A stretch of DNA of 64,000 bases, taken from the NCBI RefSeq assembly GCF_002234595.1, contig NZ_NMUL01000007.1:496001-560000 (forward strand). Reading direction: 5' to 3'. Positions within the stretch are counted from its first letter, which is position 1. Each line of letters begins with the position of its first letter. Shown piece after piece: positions 20,436 to 30,700 of this stretch. The notes under the pieces are model-generated. The model ran no database searches. It was given only the letters and a program-made list of their open reading frames with translations, and had not been told where the DNA came from. Made by a program: the position numbers and the translations under genes. Origin of the DNA: Amycolatopsis vastitatis. GTDB lineage: Bacteria > Actinomycetota > Actinomycetes > Mycobacteriales > Pseudonocardiaceae.

Positions 20436-21449
20436 GTGCGTCGGTTCGCCGCCGTGTCGTGGATCGCGATCCCGCTCGCCGGCGTCCTGGTGCTCTCGGG
20501 CTGTTCGTCGGTCAAGACGGGCGGCGACGAGCTGCAGATCGTCGCGAACCCGGTCGCCGCACGCCCGGCCGTCTCCCCCGCGGTGACCGTGAAACCCGCT
20601 GGTCAGGTGCTCGCGAACGGCTCGGTGTCGGCCGTCGCCGTCGACGAAAAGACCTCGACCCTCGTCGTCGCGGTTTCCGAGCCGCCGTCGTTGCGGCTCT
20701 TCGACCTGAACGCGCTCGCGTCAGCCCCGGTGAATATGTCGTTATACGGCAAGGTTTCGCGGTTGACCGTGACGCCGGGGCGGGTGGAGATCGCGGAGCC
20801 GGACCGGGGTGTGGTGCAGCAGCTGACGTTGCCGGACCGGAAGCTCACCGAGACGAAGACGGGCGGGCAGCCGGCGGCGAGCCTGGCCTACGGCGCCGAT
20901 CGGCTGGTCGCGATGGGGGCGGGGAAGGACATCCAGGTGCTGCCGCCCGCGGGGCAGGCGCGGACGATCGCCGGGCAGCTCTACAGCGCCGACGACGTGC
21001 TGGACACCGGGGACGGTGTGGTGGTGCTGGACCGGCTGCGGACGGCGGTGTTCTCGGTCGACGTCGTGGCCGGAAAGGTCGACGAGGGCCTGCGGGCGGG
21101 CGACGGCGCGGCGAACGCCGTGGCGGACTCGTACGGGCGCGTGCTGGTGACGGACGCGCGAGCGGGCGCGCTGATCGCGTTCTCGGCTTCGCCGCTCATC
21201 ATGCGGCAGCGTTATCCGGTGCCCGGTGGGGCATACGGGATCGCTTACGACGCGCGGCGGAGCCTGGCCTGGGTGACGCTCACGGAACGCAACGAAGTGG
21301 TCGGGTTCGACGTCCGCGGCGGCGAACCCGTCGAGAAGTACCGGTTCCCCACCGTGCGCCAGCCGGACTCGGTCGGGGTGGACGAGAAGAGCGGCCGGGT
21401 GATCGTCGGCTCGGCCACCGGAGAAGGGACCCAGGTGATCCAGCCATGA
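20436..21449 (+). CDS. Lipoprotein with predicted YncE-like beta-propeller
   Basis: 337 residues. The GTG at 20436 has GGAGG 8 bases upstream; an ATG at 20391 has its purine run too close to be the start. A lipobox (VLSGC) ends a short signal peptide, so the mature protein would be lipid-anchored outside the membrane. The rest is repeated short beta-strands (VSAVAVDEKTSTLVVAV, GGAYGIAYDARRSLAWVTL, PDSVGVDEKSGRVIVGSA), the look of a seven-bladed propeller. Its stop overlaps the DUF5703 start by 4 bases. Role unknown. Confidence 0.85.
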   Translation: MRRFAAVSWIAIPLAGVLVLSGCSSVKTGGDELQIVANPVAARPAVSPAVTVKPAGQVLANGSVSAVAVDEKTSTLVVAVSEPPSLRLFDLNALASAPVNMSLYGKVSRLTVTPGRVEIAEPDRGVVQQLTLPDRKLTETKTGGQPAASLAYGADRLVAMGAGKDIQVLPPAGQARTIAGQLYSADDVLDTGDGVVVLDRLRTAVFSVDVVAGKVDEGLRAGDGAANAVADSYGRVLVTDARAGALIAFSASPLIMRQRYPVPGGAYGIAYDARRSLAWVTLTERNEVVGFDVRGGEPVEKYRFPTVRQPDSVGVDEKSGRVIVGSATGEGTQVIQP

Positions 21450-21670
21450 CGACGGTCAGCGAGGCGGTGGTCGAAGGGGATTGGGAGTATCGCCGCCTGC
21501 ACCTCCCCCCGGGCGTGTCCCGGCGTGCGGCGGCGATCCAGCTCTCCATCCACGCGGAGTTCGCGGGCTGGGAACTGCGCACCGTGCGGCTTTACGCCGA
21601 CGGCACGCGCCGGGTCTGGCTGCGCCGCAAGAAGACGGCGGAAAGCCTGCCTGGCGCACTGCCGACCTAG
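21446..21670 (+). CDS. Small DUF5703-type protein
   Basis: 74 residues, translationally coupled (ATGA) to the lipoprotein. The central core EYRRLHLPPGVSRRAAAIQL followed by FAGWELRTVRLYADGTRRVWLRRK matches the small actinobacterial DUF5703 family, a compact alpha/beta protein of unknown role. Constant pairing with the lipoprotein would suggest a shared function. Confidence 0.8.
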   Translation: MTTVSEAVVEGDWEYRRLHLPPGVSRRAAAIQLSIHAEFAGWELRTVRLYADGTRRVWLRRKKTAESLPGALPT

Positions 21671-21677
21671 CCCGCGT

Positions 21678-22175
21678 TCACACGACGCCGTCCAGTTCGG
21701 TACGCAGGCCGATCGCCTTGATCAGCAGGTGCCGTCCGGCGAAGAGGAGCAGCACGGCGACCGTCCCCGCCACGACCGCGGCGGCGGTGCCGAGCCAGAG
21801 GCCGATCACGTCCATGCCGTCGGTCGGCGACGGGATGTCGGAGAGCGTGACGTAGCCGAACACCGCGGCGGTGACGACGGTCGCCGCCGCGGTGGCGCCC
21901 ACCACGACGTTCGCCCAGGTCAGCGCGGACGGCTCGAAGACCGTCCCCCGGCCAGCCCGGCGCAGCAGCAGGCCCAGGCCGACGAGCGCGACCTGCCCGC
22001 AGGCGACGAACAGGATCGCGGCGGTCACCAATGGCACCCGGATCGGCGCGTAGGGCGGGAACATCTCCACCTGGTCGGCCGCGGTCGTCGGGATGACGAC
22101 GATCTGCGCATACAGGCCGGCGAGGAACGCGAAGACCACGGCGGCCTGGAGGGCGAACACGAGGAAGCGAGGCAT
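21678..22175 (-). CDS. Four-helix membrane protein (DUF2975-like)
   Basis: 165 residues with four clear hydrophobic segments: about 5-27, 50-72, 87-108 and 128-150. The first loop (QIVVIPTTAADQVEMFPPYA) and the helix pattern resemble DUF2975 membrane proteins, which usually accompany a small HTH regulator; none follows here. The start codon lies inside the palindrome at 22174-22194, implying direct repression. Function unknown. Confidence 0.65.
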   Translation of the reverse strand: MPRFLVFALQAAVVFAFLAGLYAQIVVIPTTAADQVEMFPPYAPIRVPLVTAAILFVACGQVALVGLGLLLRRAGRGTVFEPSALTWANVVVGATAAATVVTAAVFGYVTLSDIPSPTDGMDVIGLWLGTAAAVVAGTVAVLLLFAGRHLLIKAIGLRTELDGVV

Positions 22176-22194
22176 GTATCGATAGTCGATGCAT
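22174..22194. promoter_or_regulatory. 21-bp operator-like palindrome over the start of the DUF2975-like gene
   Basis: ATGTATCGA-TAG-TCGATGCAT: 8 of 9 positions are paired across a 3-base centre. It overlaps the ATG (22175-22173). The cognate regulator is not obvious; the nearby ArsR gene is one candidate, a PadR-type protein elsewhere another. Confidence 0.55.
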
Positions 22195-22206
22195 ACCGCT
22201 CGACTG

Positions 22207-22944
22207 TCAACCGAACACGCGGTTCAGCCACTCGCTCCAGGTCTTCTCTTCGGTCTCGGCGTCCGCGCCGGGGGCGAAGACGTTGTGGCACACGACCATC
22301 GCGCCGTGGAAGCCGCGCAGGAACCGGAACATCGCGTCCGCGGTCCGCACGCCGACGGTCTGGCCGTTCACCGCGAAGACGACACCTTCCAGCCCGCCGG
22401 GCTCGATCCGGACCCGGTCGCCCTCGGCGGGACGCGCGGACAGGCCGAGGGCCGCGCCGAGCCGCGTCCACGCCTCGTCCCAGTCCCCCACCGGCGGCCC
22501 GAACACCGTGACCGGCACCGCCGTGCGCCCCGCGAAGTGCGTCAGGTACTCGACCAGCGTGCGGAAGAACAGCTCGCCGCCCGCGACCATCGCCTCGAAC
22601 TCGTCCTCCCAGTCGTCACCGGGAAGGAAGCCGCTGGTGACGCACCGGACCACCGAGCTGCCACCGCTCCGGCCCTCGACGAGGAACTCGTAGGCGATCT
22701 TCCGCCCGTCCGGTGCCGGCTCCTCGCCGTAGCTGATTTTCTCGAGCGGCGCCCAGTCCCGGATCCGGTGCTCCGGCCGGTACTCGCCGAAGGCGCCGCG
22801 AACCACGCCGCCGGTGCCGCCGTCGACCTCGTTGCGGCCCATGAACCACGAGTCGATGCCGGGCCCGGTGGCGATGGCCGCCCACACCTGTTCCGGTGTC
22901 GCGTCGACCTCGGCGGTGTCGGTCAGCTCGAACTCATACCCCAC
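22207..22944 (-). CDS. SRPBCC (AHSA1-like) domain protein
   Basis: 245 residues from a GTG at 22944. The first 150 residues are a START-like ligand-binding fold: FELTDTAEVDATPEQVWAAI, GIDSWFMGRNEVDGGTGG, EFLVEGRSGGSSVVRCV. The last 90 residues (VFGPPVGDWDEAWTRLGAAL onward) form an extra domain with a second pocket-like strand set. It overlaps the ArsR-type gene by 11 bases. Such regulator/SRPBCC pairs are common and may respond to a small hydrophobic compound. Confidence 0.85.
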   Translation of the reverse strand: MGYEFELTDTAEVDATPEQVWAAIATGPGIDSWFMGRNEVDGGTGGVVRGAFGEYRPEHRIRDWAPLEKISYGEEPAPDGRKIAYEFLVEGRSGGSSVVRCVTSGFLPGDDWEDEFEAMVAGGELFFRTLVEYLTHFAGRTAVPVTVFGPPVGDWDEAWTRLGAALGLSARPAEGDRVRIEPGGLEGVVFAVNGQTVGVRTADAMFRFLRGFHGAMVVCHNVFAPGADAETEEKTWSEWLNRVFG

Positions 22945-23533
22945 GGTCGGACTCCTCCGGGACACTCGGGTGGACGGCGACGACCACCCGGTGCGGGCGG
23001 CCGTTTTCGGCGCTTTCGTCGTGGTACTTGGCGACCAGCGTGGTGACGGCGGTCGCGAGCTCCTCGGCGAAGGCGGCCCGGTCGGCCGCGGAGGCGAACC
23101 GGACCTCGCCGTCGAGCGCGAAGGTCGCGACGCGCTGCTTGGCCTTCGCGGCACCGGTGATGAGCACGCCGACGTCCCGCACGAGCCGCCCGGCCACCGC
23201 GAGCAACCACCGGGCCGAGAGCCGGTCGGGCGCCGCGGCCGGATCCGGCTGCACCGCGGCCAGCGCCGCCGGCGAGATGACGTACGACGCCGCCGTCGCC
23301 CGCATCATCCGCTCGGTGACGTTGCCCTTGCGCCGCTCTTCGACCAGCTCGACCAGGCCGTGGCTCTCCAGCGTCCGCAGGTGGTAGTTGACCTTCTGCC
23401 GGGGCAGCCCCACCCGCGCGGCGAGCATGGTCGCCGACGCCGGTTCGACCAGCTCGGCCAGCAGCCGGGCACGCACGGGGTCCAGCGACACCTCGGCCGC
23501 TGCCGCGTCTTCGATCACCGCGACGGAGAACAT
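22934..23533 (-). CDS. ArsR-like winged-helix transcriptional regulator
   Basis: 199 residues. The HTH is at about 28-85: ATMLAARVGLPRQKVNYHLR, then LESHGLVELVEERRKGNVTE as wing. The remaining 110 residues are helical and may bind the effector. No metal-binding cysteine pair is seen, so a metal is an unlikely ligand. Upstream of and overlapping the SRPBCC gene; likely regulates this operon and possibly the neighbouring membrane protein. Confidence 0.87.
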   Translation of the reverse strand: MFSVAVIEDAAAAEVSLDPVRARLLAELVEPASATMLAARVGLPRQKVNYHLRTLESHGLVELVEERRKGNVTERMMRATAASYVISPAALAAVQPDPAAAPDRLSARWLLAVAGRLVRDVGVLITGAAKAKQRVATFALDGEVRFASAADRAAFAEELATAVTTLVAKYHDESAENGRPHRVVVAVHPSVPEESDRGV

Positions 23534-23564
23534 GCGCCCAGGATGCAGCCGAAAAGAGAAGTTG

Positions 23565-24458
23565 TCAAGAAGTCTCGTCTTGTCGGTAACTCGCGTTGAC
23601 CAGGGCGACGACCCGCGGCAGCACCTGCGCCGCGGCTTCCAGCGGCACGACGTGCCCGACGCCGGGCAGCACCACGGCGGTCCCGTTGTCCAGGCCGCCT
23701 GCCCACTGTTCGACGTCGGACGCGCGCACGATCCGGTCCCGCTCCCCCACGATCGCCGTCACCGGCAGGCCGCTGACCCGGGCCAACGCCGCGTCGCGCG
23801 CGTACGCGTCCAGGGCCGGGCGGAACAGCGAGACGGTGTGCGGCCAGTTGCCGCGGATCATCTTCACCGTCAGCTCGACCAGGTCCGGGTCCGGGTCGTC
23901 GCCGAAGAGCCACCAGCGCAGGCCCGCGCTGACCGCCCGGCTGGTGTGCTCGCGCACGACCCCGAAGAGCTTCGAGCCGAGGACCGCTTCGAGGTCGCCG
24001 GCCAGTTTCCCCAGTGCGTTCGGCCAGGCCGCCGACACCTCGGTGGCCAGCGTCCCCGACGACGTCGCCAGCAGCACCAGGCCCGACACCCGCGCCGCGA
24101 ACAGCTCCGGGTGCCGCTGGGACAGCGACATGATCGCCAGGCCGCCCATGTCGTGCCCGACCAGCACCACGCGGCCCTCGGGCACCTCGCGTTCGAGCAG
24201 CTCGGCCAGGTCGTCGCCGAGCCGGGCCATCGTCGCCGTCCCGCGCCGCGCCCGCCCGGATCCGCCGTGGCCGCGCTGGTCGTAGGTCAGCACGGCCACC
24301 GGCCCGTCGGCCGCGTCCGGCACCAGCGGCGCGATCCGGCCCCAGCTGCGCTGGTCGAGCGCGTAGCCGTGGACGAACACGACCGTCACCGGCGCGGCCG
24401 GGTCGCCCCTGCGCACCACCTGCAGGGACGTGCCGTCGGCGAGCGCGAACGCGGTCAT
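23565..24458 (-). CDS. Alpha/beta hydrolase with aspartate in the nucleophile position
   Basis: 297 residues. The fold is clear: oxyanion motif FVHGYALDQRSW, nucleophile elbow VLVGHDMGGLAIM, acid in AIVGERDRIV, and base His in LPGVGHVVPLE. The elbow reads G-H-D-M-G-G, so the usual Ser is Asp. That is the arrangement of epoxide hydrolases and haloalkane dehalogenases, which form an ester on Asp. The start shares a base with the stop of the M20 peptidase gene, so they are co-translated. Substrate unknown. Confidence 0.87.
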   Translation of the reverse strand: MTAFALADGTSLQVVRRGDPAAPVTVVFVHGYALDQRSWGRIAPLVPDAADGPVAVLTYDQRGHGGSGRARRGTATMARLGDDLAELLEREVPEGRVVLVGHDMGGLAIMSLSQRHPELFAARVSGLVLLATSSGTLATEVSAAWPNALGKLAGDLEAVLGSKLFGVVREHTSRAVSAGLRWWLFGDDPDPDLVELTVKMIRGNWPHTVSLFRPALDAYARDAALARVSGLPVTAIVGERDRIVRASDVEQWAGGLDNGTAVVLPGVGHVVPLEAAAQVLPRVVALVNASYRQDETS

Positions 24459-25780
24459 CAGGACGTGCGCAGGAACCGGTCCAGCACGCGGGTGCCGAAC
24501 TTCAGCGCTTCGACCGGGACCCGCTCGTCGACGCCGTGGAACAGCGCCGAGAAGTCGAGGTCCGCGGGCAGCTTGAGCGGCGCGAAGCCGAAGTTGCGGA
24601 TGCCGAGCTCCTGGAACGACTTCGCGTCGGTGCCGCCGGACAGCATGTACGGCAGCGTCTTCGCGCCCGGGTCCTCGGCCAGCACCGCGGCGGTCATCGC
24701 GTCCACGAGCGCGCCGTCGAACGTCGTCTCGACCGGCGGCAGCTCCATCCACTCCTTCTCGATGTCCGGGCCGAGCAGCTCGTCGAGCTCGCGGTCGAAG
24801 GCCTCGAGCCGGCCCGGCAGGATGCGGCAGTCGACGGCGGCCTCGGCGACCGACGGGATGACGTTCGACTTGTACCCGGCGGTGAGCATGGTCGGGTTGG
24901 CCGTGTCGCGCAGGGTCGCGCCGATCATCCGGGAGATGTTGCCCAGCTTGGCGACCGAGCCCTCCAGGTCGTCCTCCGGGAAGTCCCACCCGGTGATCTC
25001 GGTGACGCCGGCGAGGAACTCCTTCACGGAGTCGGTGAGCACCAGCGGGAACCGGTGGTTGCCGAGCTTCGCGACGGCCTCGGAAAGCTTGGTGACGGCG
25101 TTGTCGCGGTGGATCATCGAACCGTGCCCGGCGGTGCCGCGCACGCGCAGCTTCATCCAGCGGATGCCCTTTTCGGCCGTCTCGATGAGGTACGCGCGGA
25201 CGTCGTCCTTGAGCGTGATGGAGAAGCCGCCGACCTCGCTGATCGCTTCGGTGACGCCCTCGAACAGCTCCGGCCGGTTCTCGACCAGCCACTGGGCACC
25301 GTACTTGCCGCCGGCCTCCTCGTCGGCGAGGAAGGCGAAGACCAGGTCACGCGGCGGGACGACGTTGTTCAGCTTGTAGTGCCGGGCCAGCGCGAGCGCC
25401 ATCCCGCACATGTCCTTCATGTCGACCGCGCCGCGCCCCCAGACGTAGTCGTCCTGCACCGCCCCCGAGAGGGGGTGCACCGACCACTCCGACGGGTCGG
25501 CGGGCACGGCGTCGAGGTGGCCGTGGATGAGCAGCCCGCCCCGGGACCGGTCGGCGCCCTCGAGCCGGACGATCACGTTGTGCCGGTTCTTCCCACCCGA
25601 CTCGACGTAGGTGATCTCGTAGCCGGCGTCGGTCAGCTTCTCCGCGACGTACTCGGCCGCCGCCCGCTCGCCGACCAGCGTGTCGGGATCGCCGGTGTTG
25701 GTCGTGTCGATGCGGATGAGCTCGCTGGTCAGCGTGACGGCCTCGGCCGCGGCGGCTTCGATCAGGTTCGGTTCGGTCAC
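24458..25780 (-). CDS. M20/M25/M40 family metallopeptidase
   Basis: 440 residues from GTG at 25780. Zinc ligands are in IHGHLDAVPAD (His, Asp), GRGAVDMKDMCG (bridging Asp) and FAFLADEEAGGKYGA (catalytic Glu and ligand). A dimerisation domain occupies about 195-315, and a late ligand His lies in FHGVDERVP. Family members hydrolyse N-acyl amino acids or dipeptides in the cytoplasm. The length and acidic metal-site layout fit the dipeptidase/ArgE-like group, but I cannot name the substrate. Confidence 0.93.
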   Translation of the reverse strand: MTEPNLIEAAAAEAVTLTSELIRIDTTNTGDPDTLVGERAAAEYVAEKLTDAGYEITYVESGGKNRHNVIVRLEGADRSRGGLLIHGHLDAVPADPSEWSVHPLSGAVQDDYVWGRGAVDMKDMCGMALALARHYKLNNVVPPRDLVFAFLADEEAGGKYGAQWLVENRPELFEGVTEAISEVGGFSITLKDDVRAYLIETAEKGIRWMKLRVRGTAGHGSMIHRDNAVTKLSEAVAKLGNHRFPLVLTDSVKEFLAGVTEITGWDFPEDDLEGSVAKLGNISRMIGATLRDTANPTMLTAGYKSNVIPSVAEAAVDCRILPGRLEAFDRELDELLGPDIEKEWMELPPVETTFDGALVDAMTAAVLAEDPGAKTLPYMLSGGTDAKSFQELGIRNFGFAPLKLPADLDFSALFHGVDERVPVEALKFGTRVLDRFLRTS

Positions 25781-25920
25781 CGGCCATTCCTATCACCCGG
25801 ATGGCCGGACGCGCTGGCTGCGCGCCTGCTGGGACCCGTCGCGGCAAGCCGAGCTGCACCAGCCGGGCCGGCCGAGTACTCGAACCACCGGGGAAACCGT
25901 CTGATCGGCGGTTTCGGCGG

Positions 25921-27753
25921 TCAGGGTTTCCCGGTGTCGACGAGGATGTCGAAGGCCAGGCCGCTCGAACCCTCGCCACGTCCGGCGCCGCGCTGGGCGG
26001 AGAGCCAGACGACGACGCGGCCGTCGGTCCAGCGGGTGCGGTTGTAGGCGGCGGAAAGGCGGGTGCCCGCCTGGGGTACCTCCTCCTCGTTGACGAAGTA
26101 CTGCTGCTTGTCGTCGAACCCTTCGCGCAGCAACGCGGTGCGCGCGGGCACCGGCAGGCCGTCGACGACGCCGGGCATGGCGGCCCGCTGCAGCCGGATG
26201 CCGCGGTGGCCGCCCTCGGTGTGTGCCGGGATGAACGGGATCCAGTTCTCGGGCACGGACGTCATCGCCTCGTACGCGACCGCGGCCCGCGGGCCTTCGG
26301 GTGGCACCGGCGGGTTCAGGCGCAGCCGGTGGGCCAGGATCTCGGCGGCGACCTCGCTGCCGCGGCGGGGCTCGCCGGTGGGCAGGCGGACGGTCTGCTC
26401 GATCCCCCACACCATGTTCGCCATCTCGTCCCGGATGAACAGCACTTCCTCGAGCGCGGGGCCTCCGGCGACCTTCGGCACGCTCGGCGGCAGGAGCAGG
26501 CTGGTGTCCGCCGCGACCGGGGTGTCCCCGGCGAGTGTGCTGTCGATGGTGTCGAGGGTGAACATCGACCAGCGCTGCCAGTCCTGGTCGTCGCCGGTGC
26601 CGGCGGGGGTGATCCACAGCTTCTCCCCGAAGACGTCGGTCACCGCCAGGCCGCGGATGGTGGCGAGAGTGCCGGCGGGCAGGTCGCAGGGCAGCTGGAA
26701 CCAGTCGTTGCTGTAGACGAGCGCGAACTCGAGGAAGACCAGCCGGGCGAGGTCGGTGCTGTCCGGGGAGACCGCGGCGAAGTTGGTGCGCCCGTCCTCC
26801 AGGGCCCACCACCTCGGCAACGGCATCCCGGAATAGCGGACCGGTGCCGGGAAAACCGTCCGGTGCACCGGTCCGGGGCTCGCCGCGGTTCCGCCGAGCG
26901 GGGCTTCGGGGTCGATCGAGAACGCGTGCCAATCCAGCACACCGCCCGGGTACTCGCGCGCGGCCAGGACCTTCTCGCCGCCGCCGGGCGTCCGCGCGGC
27001 GACCGAAAACCGGTGTTCGAGCCGCTGGGGATCCCAGGTCGCGTCGCCGGCGGGCTGGTCGATCAGCGCTTCGAACCACGCGACCAGCTTGCCGCCCAGC
27101 CGGTCGAGCTCGGGGTAGTGCAGGTGCAGCAGGTCGTCGATGCCGTCGGAAGCGTGCCCGCCGTCCTTGATGTGCCGGTAGAGCAGGTAGCCGTCCATCC
27201 GCCGGCCGGAAATGGCCTGCATCGTCGCCCACACCCCGGGGTGCGCGACGCGCGGCGTGTCGGCGTCGGCCGCCGGATCGGGCAGGGCGATCGGGTACAG
27301 CTTGACGTACTGCCGGCGGAACCCCTGGAGAGCGCCGAGGATCGACGATCCGGTGATCAGCTTCAGCCAGCGGTGGCCGATGGCCAGCCGGAGGTCGAAC
27401 GAGATCGGGTCCGTGCCGAAGGCGAAGGGCAGTCGCCGCCGCTCGGCGACCGCCTCCAGCGGCCGGCCCGGCGGCACGTCCTCGACCGGGCCGCCTTCGG
27501 ACCGGAAGCGGCTGGGCGGTGCCGCGTCGACGCTGTAGGTCATGGTGACCGGGGAACCCGCGTCGGCGCCGCGGAACTCGCCGAGCTGCCACTGCCGGGT
27601 CAGCAGCCACAGTGGGTCGCGGACCTCCGACCGCAGTGCCCGGCCGAAGTCGGTGGTGCGCGGACGGCCTTCCAGCCGGTTCCACAGGCCGACCGCGGGG
27701 TGCTCGCGGTGGTCGAGCGCACTCGGGAAGCCGAGGCGGATCGGGTCACTCAT
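25921..27753 (-). CDS. Large conserved protein of unknown function, last gene of the giant-protein operon
   Basis: 610 residues; no domain I can name. The N terminus has a distinctive block, GLWNRLEGRPRTTDF then SEVRDPLWLLTRQWQLGEFR (about 22-61), that looks strongly constrained. The rest is rich in Trp, Pro and short beta-like strands (for example FRRQYVKLYPIALP, SNDWFQLPCDLPAG, PENWIPFIPAH). No signal peptide, transmembrane helix or catalytic motif is visible. The ATG at 27753 overlaps the stop of the 1759-residue protein by 8 bases, which argues for coupled translation and a shared assembly. Confidence 0.75.
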   Translation of the reverse strand: MSDPIRLGFPSALDHREHPAVGLWNRLEGRPRTTDFGRALRSEVRDPLWLLTRQWQLGEFRGADAGSPVTMTYSVDAAPPSRFRSEGGPVEDVPPGRPLEAVAERRRLPFAFGTDPISFDLRLAIGHRWLKLITGSSILGALQGFRRQYVKLYPIALPDPAADADTPRVAHPGVWATMQAISGRRMDGYLLYRHIKDGGHASDGIDDLLHLHYPELDRLGGKLVAWFEALIDQPAGDATWDPQRLEHRFSVAARTPGGGEKVLAAREYPGGVLDWHAFSIDPEAPLGGTAASPGPVHRTVFPAPVRYSGMPLPRWWALEDGRTNFAAVSPDSTDLARLVFLEFALVYSNDWFQLPCDLPAGTLATIRGLAVTDVFGEKLWITPAGTGDDQDWQRWSMFTLDTIDSTLAGDTPVAADTSLLLPPSVPKVAGGPALEEVLFIRDEMANMVWGIEQTVRLPTGEPRRGSEVAAEILAHRLRLNPPVPPEGPRAAVAYEAMTSVPENWIPFIPAHTEGGHRGIRLQRAAMPGVVDGLPVPARTALLREGFDDKQQYFVNEEEVPQAGTRLSAAYNRTRWTDGRVVVWLSAQRGAGRGEGSSGLAFDILVDTGKP

Positions 27754-30700
27754 GGGCGGCCTTCCAGCGCAGGTTCGCGACGGCGAGATCGGTGCTGACG
27801 GTGACCGGCTGCTGGGTCGCCGACAGCACGGTCGCCGGCAGCAGCTGCGCGTACGCGGTGTCGTCGAGGTGTTCCGGTTCGACGGCCCGTGCCTTGGCCG
27901 CCTCGAAGGTCTCCGTGATCGCGGCGACCAGGTCGCCGGTGTCCCAGTGGCCGGTCCTCGCCGGCGGCGTGACCAGCAGCATCGCCTGGGGCGGTTCGGA
28001 GTCGGGGCGGTCGAAGTGCACCGCGATCCCGGTGGTCTCCGTGGCCGCCGGAATCACCTCGGTCCATTCGTCCAGCAGCAGCCCGCAGTGCGTGGTGCCG
28101 CCCAGGACCGGTTCCTTCGCGTAGTGCGCGGTGAACAGCACCTTGTCCTCGGTGATCTCGGTGCCGGGCGCGAACTCCATGCCCAGCCAGTGGTCACCGC
28201 GGTGGTACGGCAGCTGGATGGGCACCAGGGCAGGCTCGGCCCAGCCGAGCAACCCGGTTCCGAGCAGGCCACCGGTCCCGAGCAGCGCGTCGCTGAGCAG
28301 GACGGTCTTCTCCCACAGGCGCGGCTTCTCCCGCACCCGCGCGATGCCGTGCAGCCAGTCGTCGACCGGGAAGTCGCGGTTGGACGGTGCCTTCGTGAGG
28401 TGGCCGACCAGCTGGTCGCTGTCGCCGCGGGCGTCGTGCCAGTCCTGGGCCAGCTGCGGCGGCGGGGTGAACTCCGGCACGGCGAGCACGTCCTCGCCCA
28501 GCAACGCCTCGAGCGTGTCGAGGGCCGCCTGCACCCGGTCGGGGCCGGTCACCGCCTTGCCGAGGCCGACGAGCGCCTCGTCCGCCGCGGTGAGCCGGCT
28601 CGCGACCTCCGCCCGCAGCGCCTGCGCCCGGGTCAGCAGGTCCCGGCCGAACGTCACCACGCGGTCGCCGAACGGCGTCAGGTCCAGGCCGGTCGCGTCG
28701 AAGCCGGTCAGCGGGAGCAGCGCCGACACCTCGGCCAGCAGCCCGCTCAACGTCGTCTTCGTCGTCTTGGCCTCCCGCTGCAGGCCCTGCAGCCGCTGGT
28801 CGAAGTCCCGGCGCCGGTTCCCGACGATCGTGCGCAGCTGAGCGGGCTTCGCCGGGCGGGGGCTCGTCGGTTTCGTGGTGAGCAGCCGTTCCGCCTGCTG
28901 CAGCAGGCGGAACCGGGCATCGTCCGAAGTGGACGGTGGCAGCTTGTCGTACTGCGCGATCAGCGCGTCCGCGTCGGCCAGGGACTTGCCCATCCGCGCG
29001 GCCGTCTCGGCGACCGCGGCCAGCACGTCGGTGAACACGCTGCGGCGCCAGAGCATCAGCTCGCCCCACCCGCTGCGGACGATGCCGAAGCGCGCGGCTG
29101 TCCCGGCCAGCTCGGCGTACCGGACGAGGAAGGTGTCGATCCCGCCGAGCAGTTCGGCGCGGTGCGGCAGCCCGGGGTCGGCGGGGTACAGCGGGCTCAG
29201 GTCGCCGAGGTAGCCGCTGACGGCCTGGCCGAGCCGGTCCAGCGACGCGCGGACCGCGTCCGGGCGTTCCCGCGGCAGCGACACGGCCTGGTCGGCGGTC
29301 CGGTCGGCCGGCGCGGCGCCGGCCGCGGGCACGAGGTCGCTCGGCCGCAGCGGCCGGGACGTCGTCAGCAGCGAGCGCAAGGTGGCGACGAGCGGGGACA
29401 GCTCGAAGAAGGTGGTCTTGCCCGGCACCCGCTGGGTGTAGCGGATCTTCAGCAGGACGTCCGGGCGCGGCTGTTCGGCCCCGAAGACGACGCCGGCGAT
29501 CCGGTCGTCCAGCTCGGCGAGCTCCCCCTCCCCCGGTGTGCGCAGGGCCTGCAGCAGGTCGATCGGCTGGAGGCCGGTGTCCTGCTGGGTGACGACCCGG
29601 CTGCGGGCCTTCCCGGTGACCGGGTCGGTCCAGTCGACCCGGGCCGCGACGTCCGACGCCGGCGGCAGGACGGCGGGCAGCCAGTCGTTGACCGCGGGTT
29701 CCGCCTGCGCCCGCGGGCCGTTGTGCCCGAGCAGCGCGCCGTGGTCCGGGTCCAGCCCGGGTGTGAACTGCAGGCCGAGCCGGTGGGTCAGGGTGATCCC
29801 GCTGCGCGGGGTGTCGATCACCGCGGGCGGCGGTGGGAAACCTTCCTTGGCGTAGGCGTCCAGCGTCGCCGCGGCACGCTCGGCGTTGCCCAGCAGCGCC
29901 TGGTGCGCGCCCTCGGCGACGGCGAGGTCGGCGAGCGCGTCGTGGAGGTTCAGCAGGCGCCGCACCTCGTCGTTCATCGCCTGCTTCTCGTCGTCGGTCA
30001 CCCCCTTGGTGGGCAGCAGGTCCGACCCGAAGGGGTAGGTCGGGTGGTTCTCGCGGGTCGCGCGCCGCACGAGGGCCAGCCCGTCCACGACGTTGCGCGC
30101 CTCGACCAGCTTGACGTCGTCGGCGGAGGTGATCTCGCCGGAGAGCTTTCCCGCGCGCAGCGGGAACGCGGCACGCAACGGCTGGAGGTACTTGTCGAGT
30201 TCGACGCCGGGGTGGCCCTCGTGGAGGCCGCGTTCGAACCGGTAGCCCAGCAGCGCGCTGAGCGACTGGCCCTGGCGCAGCCCGTCCAGCAGGGCGAGCG
30301 CCATCCGGACCCGCTCGGAGCTCAGGTTCACCGCGAACGAGCCGGGGTCGGTGCGGCCGGCGTTGGCGACGTAGCCGGCCCGCAGCACCGCCGCCGTCCT
30401 GGCCTGGGCCGGCGAGGGCGTGTGGACGTACCCGCCGTTGCCCGGATCGTGCGGCAGGGTGGCGGCCCCGAACACCGGCACCAGGTCGGCGGGGACGTCC
30501 TTGTGCCCGAGCGGTTTGCGCGGCTCGAGGTGTTCCAGCCAGCCGTACGCTCCGAGGTGGACTCCGCGCTTCGGCGCGGCGGTGAGGTCCGGGCCGTAGC
30601 GCAGTTCGGCGAGCCGCTCGTTGGCCAGGCCGAGCCGCCACGCGTCCAGCCGGTAGCCGGCGCAGTCGAGGTGTTCGGCGAACACCCGTTCCAGCCGGGC

